64,000 nucleotides of DNA from Sphingobacterium puteale (GTDB lineage Bacteria; Bacteroidota; Bacteroidia; Sphingobacteriales; Sphingobacteriaceae): contig NZ_RBWS01000018.1 of the NCBI RefSeq assembly GCF_003627955.1, positions 62,001 to 126,000 on the forward strand, written 5' to 3'. Shown one piece after another: positions 7,734-16,754 of this stretch. The position numbers and the translations under genes were made by a program. The notes below the pieces were generated by a model that was given only the letters and a program-made list of their open reading frames with translations, was not told where the DNA came from and made no database searches. Each line of letters begins with the position of its first letter. Within the stretch, counting starts at the first letter, position 1.

Positions 7734-10418
7734 TCATTTGGTTTTTATGATATTGAATTTGTGGATATATCCGAGCATAAAATACTGCTTTAAGGTCATT
7801 GAACTTCCAAAATAAGTCATGTTCCCCTGACTTCCCCAGTAATTTTGTGTATTTTGATTCAGGATGTCAAAGCCGGTCAGTTTAACTTGAGACTTGTTTT
7901 TAAATGTATAGTACATTGAAGCGTTCAATATATGGTAGTTTTTTCTTCCATTTAATCCACTTGCTCTATTATCCAATGAATAAGTACTCTCTAACGAAAA
8001 CCCCTGAATAGGATTGATATTTAATCCCATGCCGATCTGATGTGTTGAATAAGCTGTTTCAGCAAAGTCTGGATGGTTTTTGGCGGAATTTAAGTTTTTA
8101 TTCCTGTTATAAGTATACTTGGGTTGAATACCGATCAGATTTCTCCAGGTAACGGAAAATTCCTGTGATAGATCTATTCCCACATTATTTGATTTATTGG
8201 AAATGTCATTGATTGTACTGTAATTTTCGAAATTATAAGCAGTACTGGTCTGGGAAAGGTAAAAATTCCAGTTTTCACCGCTTTTAAAACTATATCTGAA
8301 GAAACTATATAAAGAAGAATTATACCTGGAACCTGCTAGATAAGATTGAACGGTATAATGACCATTTTTGGCATCACGCCAGCTTCTAGTGCCGATGCTG
8401 CGTTCTTGGTAGTTAATATTTCCTCCGGTATTGAATTGGATCTTCGCGTTATAAGCATAAAAAGAAACGCTTGCCTGTTGCGTTTCTATGTTATCGAAAA
8501 TAAACGCCTTCAATCGGGTTTGTAATGGGTTGAGGTCATTTTCAACCGTGCGAATTCCATTTGTGGCGGGCGATTGGATATTTTTCTGCCAACTGAGTGA
8601 CAGACTTTTGTAACGAACGGAAATATTAGGAAGCCAATAGCCATTTTTGAACTTTTTATTTTCATTGAGCTGTTTGAGATCGAAATGATCATCCTTTATG
8701 GCGTAGGTGGTCCCTATATCAATAAAGATATCTTTGATGGGTTTCCAATAAAACTTAAGACCCGTGACATATTCTTGATAATTGTAATTAAAATTGTTTT
8801 CGAGATCGTTTCCATGGACCCTTCCGCTGTTGTTCTGATCAAAATAGAAAGTCTCGGTCTGCGAGCGGCTGTTTTTATTGAGGGAGAAAAATAGATTGAA
8901 ATCTAACTTTTTCACAGTTTTGTTGAAATAACTGATCGTCGAATTGAATGCACGGGACTTCGTTACCGAACCTTCGTTTGTCCATAGGAGGGTTCTTGGA
9001 TTAGGGTTGTTGTAAATCTCACTCAGTTGTTCATTGGTGCCATCCACATCATGATTGCTATAATTGATTTCATTGCGAAAAGAAAGGCTATGCTTTTTGT
9101 TAAACTGTTTTTCAATATAAAAACTATGTGAATAGTTAAATTGGGCCTGCTTAGAATCCCCCGTTGTCTGTGATTTATTTATGCTATCTTGCTGTGTATC
9201 AGTTTTTGAAAAGGACTTCGAGTCGCTGTGATCTCTATTGATCCTAATACTCGGTTTAAATTCAAGATAGGCGGTCGTATCCATTCGGTGTCGGAATAGG
9301 GACTTCAGATCATGACCTAAGCGTTTTTTGCGTCCCTCATAATTACTGTTATTGAATTGCTCGATGGAATCGAATTTAGCGATATTACTGGACTGGTTAG
9401 CATTTTCGGTGTTATTATGCTTCAGCATATACATGATGTTAAGTTTTGTTTTTGTGCCCCAGTCATTGTTGAGATTGAAACCGATACCGACATCATTTGC
9501 TTTCCCCGAATAATTTCGCCCGCCAAAGCTATCAAAACCATAACTTTCTGCTCGGCCCAAACCACCTTGCTGGTTTAATTCATTATAATCGAAACTCTGT
9601 CTATTGACATTGTTTCCAAAAGCCAGAAAACTCAATTGCAATGTATCCCGAAACGTGTTAAACAGTGCTCCTGCTTCGTAATGCCCTCTGGTGCCAGCAC
9701 TTCCATATGCTTTTCCGAAGCTCGCTTTTAAAAACTCTTTCTTGACTTTAAGATTGATCGTAATTGGGAGTCTGTCTTCATCTTCGACATTGATCTTAGA
9801 TTCGCCTTTGTCACGATATACTTGTACTGTTTTTATTAAAGAAGCATCCAGATTTCGTGTAGCGATGCGTACATCCGTAGAAAAGAAATCTTTGTCATTT
9901 ACTTTGACTTTTGACACTTCTTTTCCCTGATAGTAGATGGTCCCGTCCATATTGACCTGTAATCCAGGGAGCTGTTTAATTAGTTCTTCTACATTGGCAT
10001 TTGGCCTCGTTTTAAAGAAGTTTGTATTATATTCCAATGTGTCTTTGTTCATCCGGACGGGAGGGGCAACATTGACCACAACTTCATCGAGGCTTTTAGC
10101 CCCGAGTTTTAATTGCCCAAAATTATGTAATCCATTGTGAATACTAAAATCTTGGCTGTAAGGCGAAGCATTGATGTGTGATACAATCAAAATAAGCCTA
10201 GTTTCGGCCGGTAGCCGAAAAAACTCGAAGTTTCCCTTGGCATCTGTCAGCAAATACGAGATGACAGCGGAATCCTTTGGAGAGAGCACCGTGACTGTTG
10301 CTTTTTCGAGTGGTTCACCTGCTTGCGATAGTATTGTTCCGTTTGCTTTCCCCTTTGTCTGAGATAACGTGGGAATGGTAAAGAGAAGCAGAAAGTAGAA
10401 AATAAACAGTATTTTCAT
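7734..10418 (-). CDS. Outer-membrane beta-barrel protein with carboxypeptidase-like N-terminal domain
   Basis: An 894-residue protein of the TonB-receptor-like 'outer membrane beta-barrel family' found in Bacteroidota. From the ATG at 10416-10418 it begins MKILFIFYFLLLFTIPTLSQ, a clean signal peptide; a longer upstream reading would bury this signal. Residues ~22-110 form a carboxypeptidase-regulatory-like beta domain (GTILSQAGEPLEKATVTVLS). A plug-like part follows (LEYNTNFFKTRPNANVEELI, LPGLQVNMDG), and then a long alternating beta-strand barrel to the C-terminus. No SusD partner or canonical TonB box was recognised. The substrate is unknown; peptide or metal uptake, or an assembly role, are possible. 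Confidence 0.85.
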   Translation of the reverse strand: MKILFIFYFLLLFTIPTLSQTKGKANGTILSQAGEPLEKATVTVLSPKDSAVISYLLTDAKGNFEFFRLPAETRLILIVSHINASPYSQDFSIHNGLHNFGQLKLGAKSLDEVVVNVAPPVRMNKDTLEYNTNFFKTRPNANVEELIKQLPGLQVNMDGTIYYQGKEVSKVKVNDKDFFSTDVRIATRNLDASLIKTVQVYRDKGESKINVEDEDRLPITINLKVKKEFLKASFGKAYGSAGTRGHYEAGALFNTFRDTLQLSFLAFGNNVNRQSFDYNELNQQGGLGRAESYGFDSFGGRNYSGKANDVGIGFNLNNDWGTKTKLNIMYMLKHNNTENANQSSNIAKFDSIEQFNNSNYEGRKKRLGHDLKSLFRHRMDTTAYLEFKPSIRINRDHSDSKSFSKTDTQQDSINKSQTTGDSKQAQFNYSHSFYIEKQFNKKHSLSFRNEINYSNHDVDGTNEQLSEIYNNPNPRTLLWTNEGSVTKSRAFNSTISYFNKTVKKLDFNLFFSLNKNSRSQTETFYFDQNNSGRVHGNDLENNFNYNYQEYVTGLKFYWKPIKDIFIDIGTTYAIKDDHFDLKQLNENKKFKNGYWLPNISVRYKSLSLSWQKNIQSPATNGIRTVENDLNPLQTRLKAFIFDNIETQQASVSFYAYNAKIQFNTGGNINYQERSIGTRSWRDAKNGHYTVQSYLAGSRYNSSLYSFFRYSFKSGENWNFYLSQTSTAYNFENYSTINDISNKSNNVGIDLSQEFSVTWRNLIGIQPKYTYNRNKNLNSAKNHPDFAETAYSTHQIGMGLNINPIQGFSLESTYSLDNRASGLNGRKNYHILNASMYYTFKNKSQVKLTGFDILNQNTQNYWGSQGNMTYFGSSMTLKQYFMLGYIHKFNIIKTK

Positions 10419-10439
10419 AAAGGTTATTTTGGTTATTGG

Positions 10440-10465
10440 CTTAGTACAATTACTTGGTACAATTA
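10440..10465 (-). promoter_or_regulatory. Tandem 13-bp direct repeat ahead of the barrel gene
   Basis: On the minus strand TAATTGTACCAAG is followed at once by TAATTGTACTAAG (12 of 13 identical), ending 21 bp before the barrel protein start. Short inverted flanks CTTAGTA (10440-10446) and TACTAAG (10466-10472) bracket the second copy. The layout suggests an operator for a dimeric regulator in the leader or promoter. Confidence 0.45.
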
Positions 10466-10579
10466 TACTAAGTAGTAGCTGAAACAAAAAATAAGAGCCG
10501 GTATTAGGGCAGTGTTTTAACAGAGTTTAACACAAAAGGGATAATTTATCTGCTAGCGGAATAGCTGGGATTGTGTAAT

Positions 10580-10620
10580 AAAAAAAGGTCAGGTAAACTG
10601 CTTTACCCGACCTTTTTTTT
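10580..10620 (-). terminator. Rho-independent terminator after the M28 peptidase gene
   Basis: The arms AAGGTC and GACCTT plus GGTAAA and TTTACC are separated by one mismatched pair on each side. T-runs flank the stem on both strands. It begins 20 bp past the M28 stop codon. Confidence 0.85.
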
Positions 10621-10639
10621 ATTATAGCGAAAACTATTT

Positions 10640-12214
10640 TTATTCTTTGTTGCTGTCTATTGCCAGACGGTTTTCTCTATTGGCGATCTGCCATGCTGTA
10701 AAAAAGATCAATTTTTCCCGTTTTACCATCAGTGGGAAGTCGATTTTGTCATAGGTGTCCGCGGGTGTGTGATAGTCAGGATGAAGACCCGAAAAATAGA
10801 AGATGGATGGTATGCCTTTCTTTGCAAAGTTATAATGGTCAGAACGGTAATAAAGACGCATGGGATCTTTTGGATTGTCATACATGTAATCTATCTCCAA
10901 CTTGGTGTTTTTGTCATTTTCATCTTTATTGATCTGATAGAGTTCAGAGCTTAGTTTGTCTGAACCGATCGCATGAATATAATCGTGATTTCCTTTGAGA
11001 TGTTTGTCATCAACACGCCCGATCATATCAATGTTGATACAGGCTATGGTATTTGCCAATGGAAAAACTGGGTTTTCGGTATAAAATTTAGAACCGAGTA
11101 AACCTTTTTCTTCAGCTGCATAAGTAATAAAAAGAATACTACGCCTTGGACCATTGCCTGCGGCTTTTGCACGGGAAAAGCTACGTGCGAGCTCAAGTAC
11201 AGCCGTTGTTCCGGATGCATTGTCATCTGCACCGAAGAAGATGTTTCCTTTTGAATCTTTGCCGTCGTGATCATAATGCCCGCCAATGACGACAATTTCA
11301 TCTTTTTTATCAGTTCCTTCTAAATATCCCAGGATATTGGGGTCAGCTAAAGGTTTTGCATTTGTGCCGAACTCAGCTTTAAGGTTTGTACTGATCGCAA
11401 AGGAATTTGCCTGTCCGGAACGGTTGATTTTACCGACTACAGCCGCGAGATTTGTACGTGCCAGATTGAATATATAATTCGCTGCATGATCGGTGATGTT
11501 GACAACGGGGATCATGGGGGATTTTTCGGGTGCCGGCTGATCTACGGCCAGGTTATAGCGGCCTTCGGTAGCACGGTCTCCCGCATCTTCAAGTAGTTGG
11601 GAAAGCTGACTGTTGACAGCCAGCACCAACTTTGGTTTCTTCTTGAGAATTTCCTTTATTTTTTTATTCCTGCTTGTCGACCAGTCAGACGGTGTTTTTT
11701 TTCCGGTGATCCATGAATTTCCCTTGTCATCCGTAGGTTCACCTTCATTCAATAATAAGACAATTTTATTGGTCAGGTCTAAACCGCTGATGTCGGAATA
11801 CTTTGGATCATCGATCCCATAACCAATGAAGATAATCTCATTGCTTTCAAAGAGCTTATCCTCGTTGTTACCGATGACAAAGATATCTTTTCCATTTAAG
11901 AATGGTCGGTCATTGATGCTAAAGTGCTTGACTTTAAAACTATTGTGTATAAGCCGAAGAGGTTGAAAATAAGTTCCATTTACTGGTGCTGAAAGGCCAT
12001 ATTTTTTGAATTCATTTGCGATATAATCCGCAGCCAGCTGACCGCCTTTCTGCCCCGTTCCTCTTCCTTCAAAGTCTACAGAAGCAAGTGTGCGCAGATG
12101 TTTTTGTGTAGATTCTACGGTGATTTCACTCGCGTACTTACTGCTGACATCCTGTGCCTGAGCACAGCTTACCATAGACAACGCTATCCAGATCAGGTTA
12201 TGTATTTTCTTCAT
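10640..12214 (-). CDS. Exported M28 family zinc aminopeptidase with PA-like insert
   Basis: A 524-residue secreted metallopeptidase. The ATG at 12212-12214 gives the export signal MKKIHNLIWIALSMVSCAQA; it is either a lipoprotein (VSC) or cleaved after AQA. The middle region (about 85-265) looks like a protease-associated domain. The M28 catalytic domain follows with the expected zinc ligands in order: GGHYDH (His 313), GADDN (Asp near 330), AAEE (Glu 368-369, catalytic and metal), NIDMIG (Asp 396) and DYHTPAD (His 482). The family removes N-terminal residues from peptides in the periplasm or outside the cell. Neighbours give no further hint. Confidence 0.9.
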   Translation of the reverse strand: MKKIHNLIWIALSMVSCAQAQDVSSKYASEITVESTQKHLRTLASVDFEGRGTGQKGGQLAADYIANEFKKYGLSAPVNGTYFQPLRLIHNSFKVKHFSINDRPFLNGKDIFVIGNNEDKLFESNEIIFIGYGIDDPKYSDISGLDLTNKIVLLLNEGEPTDDKGNSWITGKKTPSDWSTSRNKKIKEILKKKPKLVLAVNSQLSQLLEDAGDRATEGRYNLAVDQPAPEKSPMIPVVNITDHAANYIFNLARTNLAAVVGKINRSGQANSFAISTNLKAEFGTNAKPLADPNILGYLEGTDKKDEIVVIGGHYDHDGKDSKGNIFFGADDNASGTTAVLELARSFSRAKAAGNGPRRSILFITYAAEEKGLLGSKFYTENPVFPLANTIACINIDMIGRVDDKHLKGNHDYIHAIGSDKLSSELYQINKDENDKNTKLEIDYMYDNPKDPMRLYYRSDHYNFAKKGIPSIFYFSGLHPDYHTPADTYDKIDFPLMVKREKLIFFTAWQIANRENRLAIDSNKE

Positions 12215-12319
12215 TTCGTATTTTGTATTTTGTATTGAGTCTCGAGAACCTGCTGCTGTAAGCTTGGGCTCTATGCTGTACGCAATATGTATATAAGATG
12301 ATGAGTACACAATATAACT

Positions 12320-12360
12320 AAAAAAGCGGATGAAAAGTATGTTTTACCTTTCATCCGCTC
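12320..12360 (-). terminator. Terminator of the tatC-rpiB unit
   Basis: An 11-bp perfect stem (12325-12335 and 12349-12359) with a 13-nt loop. It is followed on the minus strand by a T-run (12321-12325) and lies 20 bp past the rpiB stop. Confidence 0.85.
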
Positions 12361-12379
12361 CTTAAAATATGTTAATTTG

Positions 12380-12826
12380 TTAACAGCTGCAAGCTATTTT
12401 GTTGACACGATTGGCATGACGACCACCTTCAAATTCGGTTGTCATAAAAGTTGATACGATCTTTTTAGCAAGGTCAAGATCGATAAAACGAGCTGGAACA
12501 CATACGACATTGGCGTCATTATGCTGACGTGCTAATACTGAAATTTCCTCCAACCAACAGATTGCGGCACGGATATTTTGATGTTTATTGGCTGTGATCG
12601 CAACTCCGTTGGCACTACCACAGATCAATACACCTGCATCAGCCTCCTTGTTTTCTACCGCAGAAGCGACGGGATGTGCAAAATCTGGGTAATCGACCGA
12701 ATCTGGCGAGTTTGTTCCAAAGTCAGTTACTTCATAACCCAATTCATTTAAAAAGTTAACCAATGCCGTTTTGTACTCAAACCCTGCATGGTCACTTCCG
12801 ATCGCAATTTTCTTTACACTGCTCAT
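12380..12826 (-). CDS. rpiB: Ribose-5-phosphate isomerase B
   Basis: Interconverts ribose 5-phosphate and ribulose 5-phosphate in the pentose phosphate pathway. The 148-residue sequence has the family N-terminus KIAIGSDHAGFEYK, the VLICGSANGVAI active-site strand with the catalytic cysteine near residue 69, and CWLEEISVLARQHNDANVVCV near residues 90-110 with the phosphate-binding HNDANV. It starts 13 bp after the stop of tatC and probably shares its transcript; a terminator follows. Confidence 0.94.
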   Translation of the reverse strand: MSSVKKIAIGSDHAGFEYKTALVNFLNELGYEVTDFGTNSPDSVDYPDFAHPVASAVENKEADAGVLICGSANGVAITANKHQNIRAAICWLEEISVLARQHNDANVVCVPARFIDLDLAKKIVSTFMTTEFEGGRHANRVNKIACSC

Positions 12827-12839
12827 TTCTCTTGTTATT

Positions 12840-13700
12840 TTATTTTTCTTGTGCTAATTTTTTTCTCTTAACATCTGCCGAAACCATGATACTTACTTCA
12901 TACAATAAGAACATCGGAGCAGCAACAGTCAACATGGTGATAATATCCGCAGAAGGGGTAATGACCGCAGCTATAACCAAAATTATAACGGTTGCATAAC
13001 GACGGCTGGCACGCATAAATTCAGGTGTCATAATACCTATTTTAGACAGAATAAACACTAGGATCGGAAGCAGGAAAACAATCCCACAACCTAATGTCAA
13101 TGTAGCGATCGTAGACAGATAATTGTCGATGGTAATCTGATTCACGATTTCGTCACTTAAGGACACGTTCGCCAAAAAGTTAATGGATAATGGTACAACA
13201 ATATAGTATCCAAAAAGTGCTCCTAAAAGAAACAACATGGAAGAGTAAAAAACAAATCCACGTGCAGAACGTCTTTCAACATCTGTCAATGCTGGTTTTA
13301 CAAATAGCCAAATTTCGAATAAAAGATAGGGAAAACCCATCATCAAAGCCATCAAAAGACAGGAGTTGATCTGGAGCATAAATTGCCCTGCTAATTCCGT
13401 ATTGATAATGTTAAAAGGTATTTTCTTGACACAGAAGTCGGCTAGATTGAATGCATCTGCGGCTTTGCACATCATGCGATAAGTCCAAAAATCGAGATTT
13501 TTGGGTCCCATGATAATATCGTTGAAAACAAAGTCATAAAATGTAAACGCGATACCGGCAAAGATACAGATTGCAATAGCTGAACGAACCAAATGCCATC
13601 TCAAGACCTCAAGATGGTCAAAGAAAGACATTTCTGCTTCTATATTCTTCCCCTTATTTTTGATAGCTTGTATTAAATCTTTCGAATTTGGTGTACTCAT
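12840..13700 (-). CDS. tatC: Sec-independent protein translocase TatC
   Basis: Core receptor of the twin-arginine export pathway for folded proteins in the inner membrane. The 286-residue protein shows MSFFDHLEVLRWHLVRSAIA near residues 24-43, the conserved N-terminal signature of TatC, then about six hydrophobic helices. The FPYLLFEIWLFVKPALTDVERR segment near residues 125-146 is the family's second signature. An insert between the first two helices contains several cysteines and is longer than in E. coli, as usual in Bacteroidota. No tatA is beside it; rpiB follows closely. Confidence 0.93.
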   Translation of the reverse strand: MSTPNSKDLIQAIKNKGKNIEAEMSFFDHLEVLRWHLVRSAIAICIFAGIAFTFYDFVFNDIIMGPKNLDFWTYRMMCKAADAFNLADFCVKKIPFNIINTELAGQFMLQINSCLLMALMMGFPYLLFEIWLFVKPALTDVERRSARGFVFYSSMLFLLGALFGYYIVVPLSINFLANVSLSDEIVNQITIDNYLSTIATLTLGCGIVFLLPILVFILSKIGIMTPEFMRASRRYATVIILVIAAVITPSADIITMLTVAAPMFLLYEVSIMVSADVKRKKLAQEK

Positions 13701-13717
13701 AAAAATTGTTTGGAAAC

Positions 13718-13754
13718 AAAAATACCATTCTTATTGTAAAGAATGGTATTTTTT
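13718..13754 (-). terminator. Terminator between accC and tatC
   Basis: A near-perfect stem of about 15 bp (13718-13732 and 13739-13753) with a 6-nt loop and T-runs on both ends. It lies 23 bp past the accC stop and ends the fatty-acid cluster transcript. Confidence 0.85.
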
Positions 13755-13776
13755 ATGTATGTAAAGACAATTTTAT

Positions 13777-15132
13777 TTAATCTTCTACAGGATATTCAGT
13801 TAGGTCAAATGTTTCCATGAATTTTGTAGTGAAATTGCCTGCTCTAAAGTTAGGGTCACGCATTAATCTCAAGTGCAGAGGAATGGTAGTTTTGATACCT
13901 TCGATGACGAATTCGCTCAATGCGCGCTCCATGGTACAGATTGCTTCTTCACGTGTTTGTGCGACACAGATCAATTTAGCAATCATAGAGTCATAGTTTG
14001 GCGGAATGGTATAGCCTGAGTATACGTGTGTATCTACGCGTACACCATGCCCCCCCGGAGAGTGAAAATTCGTGATTTTGCCCGGTGAAGGACGGAAATT
14101 GTTGAACGGATCTTCCGCATTGATACGACACTCGATCGCGTGCATTTCCGGTTCGTAATTCTTTCCGGAGATTGGAATACCGGCAGCAACCTTGATCTGT
14201 TCTTTGATCAGATCGAAGTTGATCACTTCTTCTGTTACGGGGTGTTCTACCTGAATACGTGTATTCATTTCCATAAAGTAAAAGTTGCGGTGTTTGTCAA
14301 CCAAGAATTCTATTGTACCTGCACCTTCATAGTTTACGGCTTTTGCACCTTTGACAGCCGCTTCACCCATTTCGGCCCTTAATTCAGGCGTCATAAACGG
14401 TGAAGGAGATTCCTCGATCAATTTTTGGTGACGACGTTGGATCGAGCAGTCACGTTCTGATAAGTGACACACGGTACCAAATTGGTCGCCTACGATCTGG
14501 AATTCAATGTGACGGGGTTCCTCAACATATTTCTCAAGGTAGATACCGTCGTTACCAAAAGCAGCTGCGGATTCTACACGGGCAGAATCCCAAGCTGGCT
14601 CGAACTCTTCGTCTTTCCAGATGATACGCATACCACGGCCACCACCGCCGGCAGTAGCTTTAATAATAACAGGATAACCTATCTCATTGGCGAGTTTGAT
14701 GCCTTCTTTTACGTTTGAGATCAAACCATCTGATCCGGGCACAGTAGGTACTCCAGCTTGTTTCATGGTGTCCTTTGCACGGGATTTGTCGCCCATTTTC
14801 TCGATTTGCTCCGCCGTAGCACCGATAAATTTGATACCATACTCTGCACAGATTGCCGAAAAACGCGCGTTCTCAGACAAAAAACCATATCCCGGGTGAA
14901 TTGCATCTGCATTTGTCAATTCAGCCGCAGAGATAATATTAGGAATGTTTAAGTAAGAATCTTTACTCGGTGGAGGGCCAATACAAACCGCTTCATCAGC
15001 AAAGCGTACGTGTAAGCTGTCTCTATCTGCGGTTGAATATACTGCAACACTTTTGATACCCATCTCACGGCAGGTACGGATAATGCGCAGGGCAATTTCT
15101 CCTCTATTTGCAATTAATATTTTTTTAAACAT
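13777..15132 (-). CDS. accC: Acetyl-CoA carboxylase, biotin carboxylase subunit
   Basis: Carboxylates biotin on AccB using ATP and bicarbonate, the first half-reaction of malonyl-CoA formation. The 451-residue ATP-grasp protein has KILIANRGEIALRI at its start and HPGYGFLSENARF near residue 80. The ATP-binding glycine loop ATAGGGGRGMR lies near residue 163 and EMNTRIQVEHPVTE, with catalytic Glu and Arg, near residue 287. The length is standard. It is the last gene after accB, about 70 bp downstream of it. The carboxyltransferase genes accA and accD are not in the window. Confidence 0.96.
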   Translation of the reverse strand: MFKKILIANRGEIALRIIRTCREMGIKSVAVYSTADRDSLHVRFADEAVCIGPPPSKDSYLNIPNIISAAELTNADAIHPGYGFLSENARFSAICAEYGIKFIGATAEQIEKMGDKSRAKDTMKQAGVPTVPGSDGLISNVKEGIKLANEIGYPVIIKATAGGGGRGMRIIWKDEEFEPAWDSARVESAAAFGNDGIYLEKYVEEPRHIEFQIVGDQFGTVCHLSERDCSIQRRHQKLIEESPSPFMTPELRAEMGEAAVKGAKAVNYEGAGTIEFLVDKHRNFYFMEMNTRIQVEHPVTEEVINFDLIKEQIKVAAGIPISGKNYEPEMHAIECRINAEDPFNNFRPSPGKITNFHSPGGHGVRVDTHVYSGYTIPPNYDSMIAKLICVAQTREEAICTMERALSEFVIEGIKTTIPLHLRLMRDPNFRAGNFTTKFMETFDLTEYPVED

Positions 15133-15203
15133 TGTCTTGAATTATGAAGTTTACAAAAATGTAGCCCTTTGGAGGCTACATCATATTCATTTACGTTTGT
15201 AAA

Positions 15204-15683
15204 TTACTTAGGCTCTACTAAGAATAATGGTTGATCATACTCAACAGGTTGAGCATCTTCGACCAAAATCTTAACGATTTTACCAGAAACTTCAGATTCG
15301 ATTTCGTTGAACAATTTCATCGCTTCAACAATGCACAATACAGAACCTGTATTGATATCATCACCAATATTAACGAAAGATGGCTTACCGGGGCCAGCTG
15401 AACGGTAGAATGTACCGATCATTGGTGATTTGATTGTGATCAAGTTTGCGTCAGCGCTAGCAGCTGGTGCTGCAGGAGTAGCTACTGGAGCTGGTGCTGC
15501 AGCTTGCGCAACAGGAGCAGCAGCAACTGGTGCAACAGCCGGAACAGAAGCTGTAACGTACGTAGGCTCTTGATTTGTCTTTATTGTAATTTTAAAATCT
15601 TGCTCTTCAATCGAGACTTCATTCACACCTGATTTTGAAACGAATTTAATCAAGTCCTGAATTTGTTTGATATCCATACCCAT
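15204..15683 (-). CDS. accB: Acetyl-CoA carboxylase, biotin carboxyl carrier protein
   Basis: Carries the biotin that shuttles CO2 between AccC and the carboxyltransferase. The 159-residue protein has an N-terminal DIKQIQDLIKFVSKSGVNEV region, an alanine/proline/valine-rich flexible linker at about residues 42-78, and a C-terminal biotinyl domain with the lysine attachment site EAMKLFNEIE near residue 120. It follows fabH and precedes accC in the conserved order. Confidence 0.95.
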   Translation of the reverse strand: MGMDIKQIQDLIKFVSKSGVNEVSIEEQDFKITIKTNQEPTYVTASVPAVAPVAAAPVAQAAAPAPVATPAAPAASADANLITIKSPMIGTFYRSAGPGKPSFVNIGDDINTGSVLCIVEAMKLFNEIESEVSGKIVKILVEDAQPVEYDQPLFLVEPK

Positions 15684-15758
15684 AGTATTCTAGGTTTTGT
15701 TTGTTTCTTAAAAAATTCTAACTGTCAAAAGTAATAAATTATACCATAAAATGGACAA

Positions 15759-16748
15759 TTAATACGCCCATTTTAAATAGATGGATCCCCAAGTGAAACC
15801 GCCACCGAAAGCGGCAAGGATCAGGTTATCTCCTTTTTTCAACTGAGATTCCCATTCCCATAAGCATAGTGGGATTGTCCCACTGGTGGTATTACCGTAT
15901 TTTTGGATGTTTACCATCACTTTTTCGTCTGGAAGACCTACACGTTCGGCTGTTGCATCAATGATACGTTTATTGGCCTGATGGGGGACCAACCAGGCTA
16001 TATCTTCTGATTTCAAGTTGTTCTTTTCCATTACTTCATGCGCTACGTCCGCCATATTGGTCACAGCAAATTTGAATACTGTACGGCCTTCTTGGTACGC
16101 ATAATGCAATCCTGCGTCAACAGTAGCATGTGAGGCTGGATTTAATGAACCACCACCTTTAATATTGAGGTACTGGCCACCGGAACCATCGGTTTTTAAA
16201 ATCGCATCCTGTATCCCCAATCCTTCTTCATTCGGTTCCAATAACACACAACCGCAGCCGTCCCCAAAAAGGATACAGGTATTGCGGTCCTGATAATTGA
16301 TGACCGATGACATTTTATCTGCACCGACAACAAGCACTTTTTTGTGTGTGCCTGCGGTGATAAACTGTGTTCCGGTATTTAAACCGAACAAGAAGCCTGA
16401 ACAAGCTGCCTGAAGATCGAATCCCCAAGCATTTGTCGCTCCGATTTTATCGGCCAGAATATTTGCTGTAGCCGGAAACAACATGTCTGGTGTACTGGTA
16501 CAGAAGATAATTAAATCGATATCCGTCGCTTCTATCCCTCTCTTTTTCAATAAACCCTGAACGGCAGGCACAGCAAGATCTGATGTAGCAAGCCCTTCAC
16601 CCTTTAAGATGCGTCTTTCTTTGATTCCCGTTCGTGATACAATCCACTCGTCGTTGGTATCGACCATTGTTTCCAACTCTTTGTTGGTGAGGATGTAATC
16701 TGGAACGTAACCATTTACAGCCGTAATTGCGGCATGAATCTTTGACAT
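15759..16748 (-). CDS. fabH: Beta-ketoacyl-ACP synthase III
   Basis: Starts fatty-acid chains by condensing an acyl-CoA with malonyl-ACP. The 329-residue thiolase-fold protein carries the catalytic triad in order: Cys in DLQAACSGFLFG near residue 113, His in WLVPHQANKRI near residue 255, and Asn in YGNTTSGTIPL near residue 285. The GGGFTWGS motif is near the end. It starts 6 bp after the plsX stop, so the two are surely co-transcribed. Confidence 0.96.
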   Translation of the reverse strand: MSKIHAAITAVNGYVPDYILTNKELETMVDTNDEWIVSRTGIKERRILKGEGLATSDLAVPAVQGLLKKRGIEATDIDLIIFCTSTPDMLFPATANILADKIGATNAWGFDLQAACSGFLFGLNTGTQFITAGTHKKVLVVGADKMSSVINYQDRNTCILFGDGCGCVLLEPNEEGLGIQDAILKTDGSGGQYLNIKGGGSLNPASHATVDAGLHYAYQEGRTVFKFAVTNMADVAHEVMEKNNLKSEDIAWLVPHQANKRIIDATAERVGLPDEKVMVNIQKYGNTTSGTIPLCLWEWESQLKKGDNLILAAFGGGFTWGSIYLKWAY

Positions 16749-16754
16749 AAATAC

